From contig JAZQAN010000017.1 of NCBI GenBank assembly GCA_045545235.1, positions 9,241 to 73,240 of the forward strand: 64,000 nt of DNA, written 5' to 3'. The stretch's first letter is position 1. Each line of letters begins with the position of its first letter. This document shows, one piece after another, positions 61,701-64,000 of the stretch. Source of the DNA: CAZNKU01 sp045545235. GTDB taxonomy: Bacteria > Bacillota > Clostridia > Monoglobales > Firm-18. The translations under genes and the position numbers were made by a program. Below the pieces are notes generated by a model, which saw nothing but the letters and a program-made list of their open reading frames with translations, was not told the DNA's origin and made no database searches.

Positions 61701-62465
61701 ATGGATAACAAGAACTTATTTTCCATTGGTGAAATTGCAAAAGCCGTTGGAATTACAAGAAAAACCATATTGAATTATGAAACAAAAGGTCTTATAAAGC
61801 CAGACAAAAAAGATGGCAAAACAGGAAATCGTTATTTTACTATTGATACTTTTACTCAGATACGTACAATACGTGTTTTTCAGCATCTGGGACTTTCTCT
61901 TGATGAAATCCACGAATATTTTGACGGAACATCTGACCTGGAGCCAATGGTAAAACGCCTTGAAAAAATGAGGGACGAGCTTAACCTCACAATAGAAAAG
62001 TTGAAAGAAAGAACATCCAAACAAGGCAATATAGTCAAAGAAATCACTATACCATCACAGTTCATTTACTGTCGCACATGTAATTCCGCAACAATTGCCG
62101 ATAAAACAAATCTTCTGCGAGATACTGCTCTTGAAGCTATGAAAAAATACGGAACGGATGTAACAAGACGTATGTATTTTACCGAACATTACACAAACGA
62201 CCCTCAAAATGTTGCTTACTGTATTGCCGTACCGTATGATAGCAAAGGCGAATACATAAAGCACATTCCCGAACTAAAAGCAATATCTATTTTTCACCAT
62301 GGTGCCTACGAAGAAATTCCACAAACGCGAAAAACGCTAATTTCCTATGCTGAAGAAAATAACATAAAACTTTCAGGCACCTTCCGCAACCTTTACCTTG
62401 AGGGTCCTCCACAGCATAAGGACAAAAGCAAATTTATCACTCAGATAATTGCATTAATAGAATAG
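61701..62465 (+). CDS. MerR family regulator with GyrI-like effector domain
   Basis: The 254-residue protein has an N-terminal MerR winged helix (FSIGEIAKAVGITRKTILNYETKGLIKP, then the RYF wing), a dimerisation helix (about 85-115) and a C-terminal GyrI/BmrR-like ligand domain (about 120-254; AISIFHHGAYEEI, FRNLYLEGPP). Such proteins sense multidrug or amphipathic ligands. It is divergent from the CAP-domain gene, and the intergenic dyad fits its binding mode. Ribosome site GAGGAG. Likely promoters are TTGCAT (61599), 16 bp, TATAAT (61621), or one inside the same region. Confidence 0.9.
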   Translation: MDNKNLFSIGEIAKAVGITRKTILNYETKGLIKPDKKDGKTGNRYFTIDTFTQIRTIRVFQHLGLSLDEIHEYFDGTSDLEPMVKRLEKMRDELNLTIEKLKERTSKQGNIVKEITIPSQFIYCRTCNSATIADKTNLLRDTALEAMKKYGTDVTRRMYFTEHYTNDPQNVAYCIAVPYDSKGEYIKHIPELKAISIFHHGAYEEIPQTRKTLISYAEENNIKLSGTFRNLYLEGPPQHKDKSKFITQIIALIE

Positions 62466-62472
62466 TACTTTA

Positions 62473-62745
62473 ATGGCGAATAACAACATTTGTAATATGT
62501 TCGCAACAGATGATACAACTTTTAAATTTATCATTGCGAATATAACTCCACCAGATGAATGTTTGGTTGATGTTAATTCAATTTTCGATATAAACAATCA
62601 AAAGAAAAAATTCGATGATCTTTATCAAAGAAAATTTGGTAAAAACAGAATTAAGCCATTTAAGGATTTAAACAATGAAGATACTATTAAGAAAATTATT
62701 TCTACCCAATACTCCCTTTTGAAAGAAACCATCGAAAGTCAATAA
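62473..62745 (+). CDS. Hypothetical 90-residue ORF
   Basis: An open frame of 90 residues begins 8 bp after merR, with no clear ribosome site. The sequence is polar, with a Lys-rich helical C-terminus (KKKFDDLYQRKFGKNRIK) and no motif I recognise. A strong hairpin follows its stop by 8 bp. It may be a small gene or the remnant of a mobile element, given the repeats beyond it. Confidence 0.4.
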   Translation: MANNNICNMFATDDTTFKFIIANITPPDECLVDVNSIFDINNQKKKFDDLYQRKFGKNRIKPFKDLNNEDTIKKIISTQYSLLKETIESQ

Positions 62746-62752
62746 ACCAAAA

Positions 62753-62784
62753 AGAGCTAACTGACATCAAAATCAGTTAGCTCT
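62753..62784 (+). terminator. Terminator after the 90-residue ORF
   Basis: A 12-bp stem AGAGCTAACTGA (62753-62764) with TCAGTTAGCTCT (62773-62784), loop CATCAAAA, is followed by AAATTTTTAG. Confidence 0.8.
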
Positions 62785-62793
62785 AAATTTTTA

Positions 62794-62854
62794 GTATCAA
62801 AGTAGTATCACACCAAGTATCACATATATTTCCTCTTGACATTTATTATGATAC
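62794..62854. repeat. GTATCA iterons
   Basis: Three direct GTATCA units spaced by about one helical turn, and one inverted unit 30 bp further on. Such iterated half-sites can be recombinase or regulator binding sites. No partner protein is visible. Confidence 0.45.
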
Positions 62855-63152
62855 CACAGATGAGCAAATATTTCAAGTGCTTTGGTGCTTTTCTTATCTA
62901 AAGTTTCGTATATTCGTCATTAACTTTCAGTTCCGGCTTCTAGATGTTCAATTTTTCTTTCTATGCTATTTCTTTGAAAAATTGAATTTATTAAATTATA
63001 AATTTCAAATGATATATATTATCTTGTCCTATTATGTTAGAAATTATATCTCTATGTACATCTGCTATTTTCGATTTGTCGATAGAGCCAATTCTATTAA
63101 AATTTAAAATTTTACTCATATTATTTCCCCACAAAAATCACTAAAAACTACT

Positions 63153-63749
63153 CTATACACATCTCTCAAGCACTCTTATCAAAACCTTATAGTTATCAAC
63201 AGACAATATTGATGCTTCTAAGAGTTCTTCTTTATCTACATTTCCCCAATTAAGGTCATACCCCATACGTTTCGCCATAAGGCGGATAAATTCACGAATG
63301 GAACGACCATTGCCTTCTCTGAAGGGATGAATGATATTAAGTTCTGCCATCACATACGCCAAATTGTCAAAAACCTTTTCTTTGTCTGTTTCTTTGAGCA
63401 TATTTTTCTCTTTTATTTTTGCAAACACCTTATCAAGCTCTCTGCCAATCAAGTTCGGTGGAGGATAAAACATCGTATCTGCTTTACTTATTTGCTCTCG
63501 TCTGATTTTTCCGGCAAATGAATAAATATCTTCAAAAATGAACTTGTGTATATTCATAAGATGTGATTTTGAAAAGTTACCCTTAATCGGATTTTTCAAA
63601 AGTTCCATTTGCTTAATCAACGTAATTTCTTCTTCAGCAGTTTTGAGAAGCTTATTATCTCTTATATTTAATTTGTTTTTCAACACAATACTATCGGGAT
63701 AGCAATATATTGATTGGGTAGTTGTATAAACATCATATTTTGAAAACAT
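63153..63749 (-). CDS. Fic family protein (AMPylator-type)
   Basis: The 198-residue protein has the complete Fic motif HPFREGNGRSIR at 141-152, with the catalytic His and the nucleotide-binding GNGR. The N-terminal part lacks an inhibitory helix of its own, consistent with class I Fic toxins that are held by a separate antitoxin. It starts two bases after the stop of an upstream gene whose product resembles VbhA. The ribosome site GAGGGCG lies at the end of that gene. Confidence 0.9.
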   Translation of the reverse strand: MFSKYDVYTTTQSIYCYPDSIVLKNKLNIRDNKLLKTAEEEITLIKQMELLKNPIKGNFSKSHLMNIHKFIFEDIYSFAGKIRREQISKADTMFYPPPNLIGRELDKVFAKIKEKNMLKETDKEKVFDNLAYVMAELNIIHPFREGNGRSIREFIRLMAKRMGYDLNWGNVDKEELLEASILSVDNYKVLIRVLERCV

Positions 63750-63751
63750 AG

Positions 63752-64000
63752 TTACGCCCTCTGCATATATTTAAGCTTCAATTCTTCGATTACATCAGTA
63801 TAACTTACTTTACCACTGTCAATTCTTTTGAGGTTTTTAATGCTTTCCTCACTAATATTCATACTTTCAACAGCAAAAGTTCCTTTAAGATTTTTTAAAT
63901 TGCTTTCAAAATCGTTAGATGCCATATCTGTTTTATTTCTCCAATCGGTATATTTACCTGATTTAATTCTCGCATCAGCAGGTTTCTTTGCATCTTTTGG
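63752..64000 (-). CDS. VbhA-like Fic antitoxin, C-terminal part only
   Basis: The gene is open at base 64000 and ends at TAA 63752-63754; 82 codons are visible. The last ~40 residues (GTFAVESMNISEESIKNL, then RIDSGKVSYTDVIEELKLKY) follow the antitoxin VbhA pattern, including T-x-x-x-E at TFAVE, the segment that inserts a glutamate into the Fic active site. Here the residue after Glu is Ser instead of the usual Gly. The N-terminal part reads PKDAKKPADARIKSGKYTDW and continues beyond the window, so the protein is longer than a minimal antitoxin. Confidence 0.7.
   Translation of the reverse strand, partial: PKDAKKPADARIKSGKYTDWRNKTDMASNDFESNLKNLKGTFAVESMNISEESIKNLKRIDSGKVSYTDVIEELKLKYMQRA

Larger units (their letters stand above)
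62746..63152. other. 407-bp gap with short iterated repeats
   Basis: Beyond the terminator the region contains three direct GTATCA copies (62794, 62805, 62817; steps of 11 and 12 bp) and one inverted copy TGATAC (62849). The rest is AT-rich and I see no convincing gene; an open frame at 62877 lacks a ribosome site and resembles none of its neighbours. Confidence 0.5.

Noticed and set aside
62877..63107. Plus-strand frame of 76 residues in the gap before the fic gene
   Set aside because: It has no ribosome site, an odd composition of Phe/Tyr/Ile, and no recognisable motif.

Overview
The window comes from a low-GC, endospore-forming Firmicute of the class Clostridia, most likely an anaerobic gut or fermentative species. 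The signs are a SpoIID/SpoIIQ sporulation pair, the rpmG-secE-nusG-rplK-rplA-rplJ-rplL block, LspA/RluD/EF-P/AroQ in clostridial order, a probable electron-bifurcating NfnAB pair, and several S-layer-homology (SLH) and copper-amine-oxidase-type stalk proteins. Promoters are almost all sigma-A-like with a 17-bp spacer. The species cannot be fixed from the sequence alone.

Layout. 1-7.5 kb: an acyl-CoA ligase cut by the window edge, a GDPD-AraC-ADP-ribosylglycohydrolase group, and a GH127 beta-L-arabinofuranosidase divergent from its own AraC regulator. 7.6-20.2 kb: NfnAB, a four-gene hydrolase operon (1082-aa glycosidase-like protein, CocE esterase, MTHFS, metallo-beta-lactamase-fold protein), a stalk-nuclease, and a MATE pump divergent from an AraC regulator. 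20.3-24.8 kb: the ribosomal protein/NusG/SecE block with L10 and probable L1 leader RNAs, then rsmG. 24.8-34.7 kb: spoIIQ, spoIID, a stalk protein, and a housekeeping run (mgsA, rluD, lspA, CD1247-like, efp, pepP, aroQ, a TIM-barrel endonuclease-like gene, cls). 34.8-45.5 kb: a surface-protein locus with a 683-aa SLH/InlB-repeat protein, a 2509-aa SLH protein with alternating repeats and a helical tail, and a membrane-anchored protein. 45.5-55.7 kb: clpX-clpP-tig, a phosphoesterase, a DUF1540 protein, thrC, citrate synthase, and a BNR-sialidase-like/membrane-protein pair divergent from an AraC regulator. 55.8-62.5 kb: two tRNAs, an ATPase, a cysteine-cluster protein, a patatin, a DUF2130 protein, and a thioredoxin-like/SLH/CAP secreted protein divergent from a MerR regulator. 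62.5-64 kb: an accessory-looking end with an orphan ORF, short iterated repeats and a Fic/VbhA-like toxin-antitoxin pair running off the edge.

How the genes work together. Three sugar- or efflux-related loci share one design: an AraC regulator divergent from its target, with a very short leader. The ribosomal block is set up for autoregulation by L1 and L10. The surface genes suggest an SLH-anchored envelope. The observations most worth following are the SecE with an external hexapeptide-repeat tail, the modular giant SLH protein, the MerR-type 19-bp-spacer promoter, and the paired L1-like leaders.
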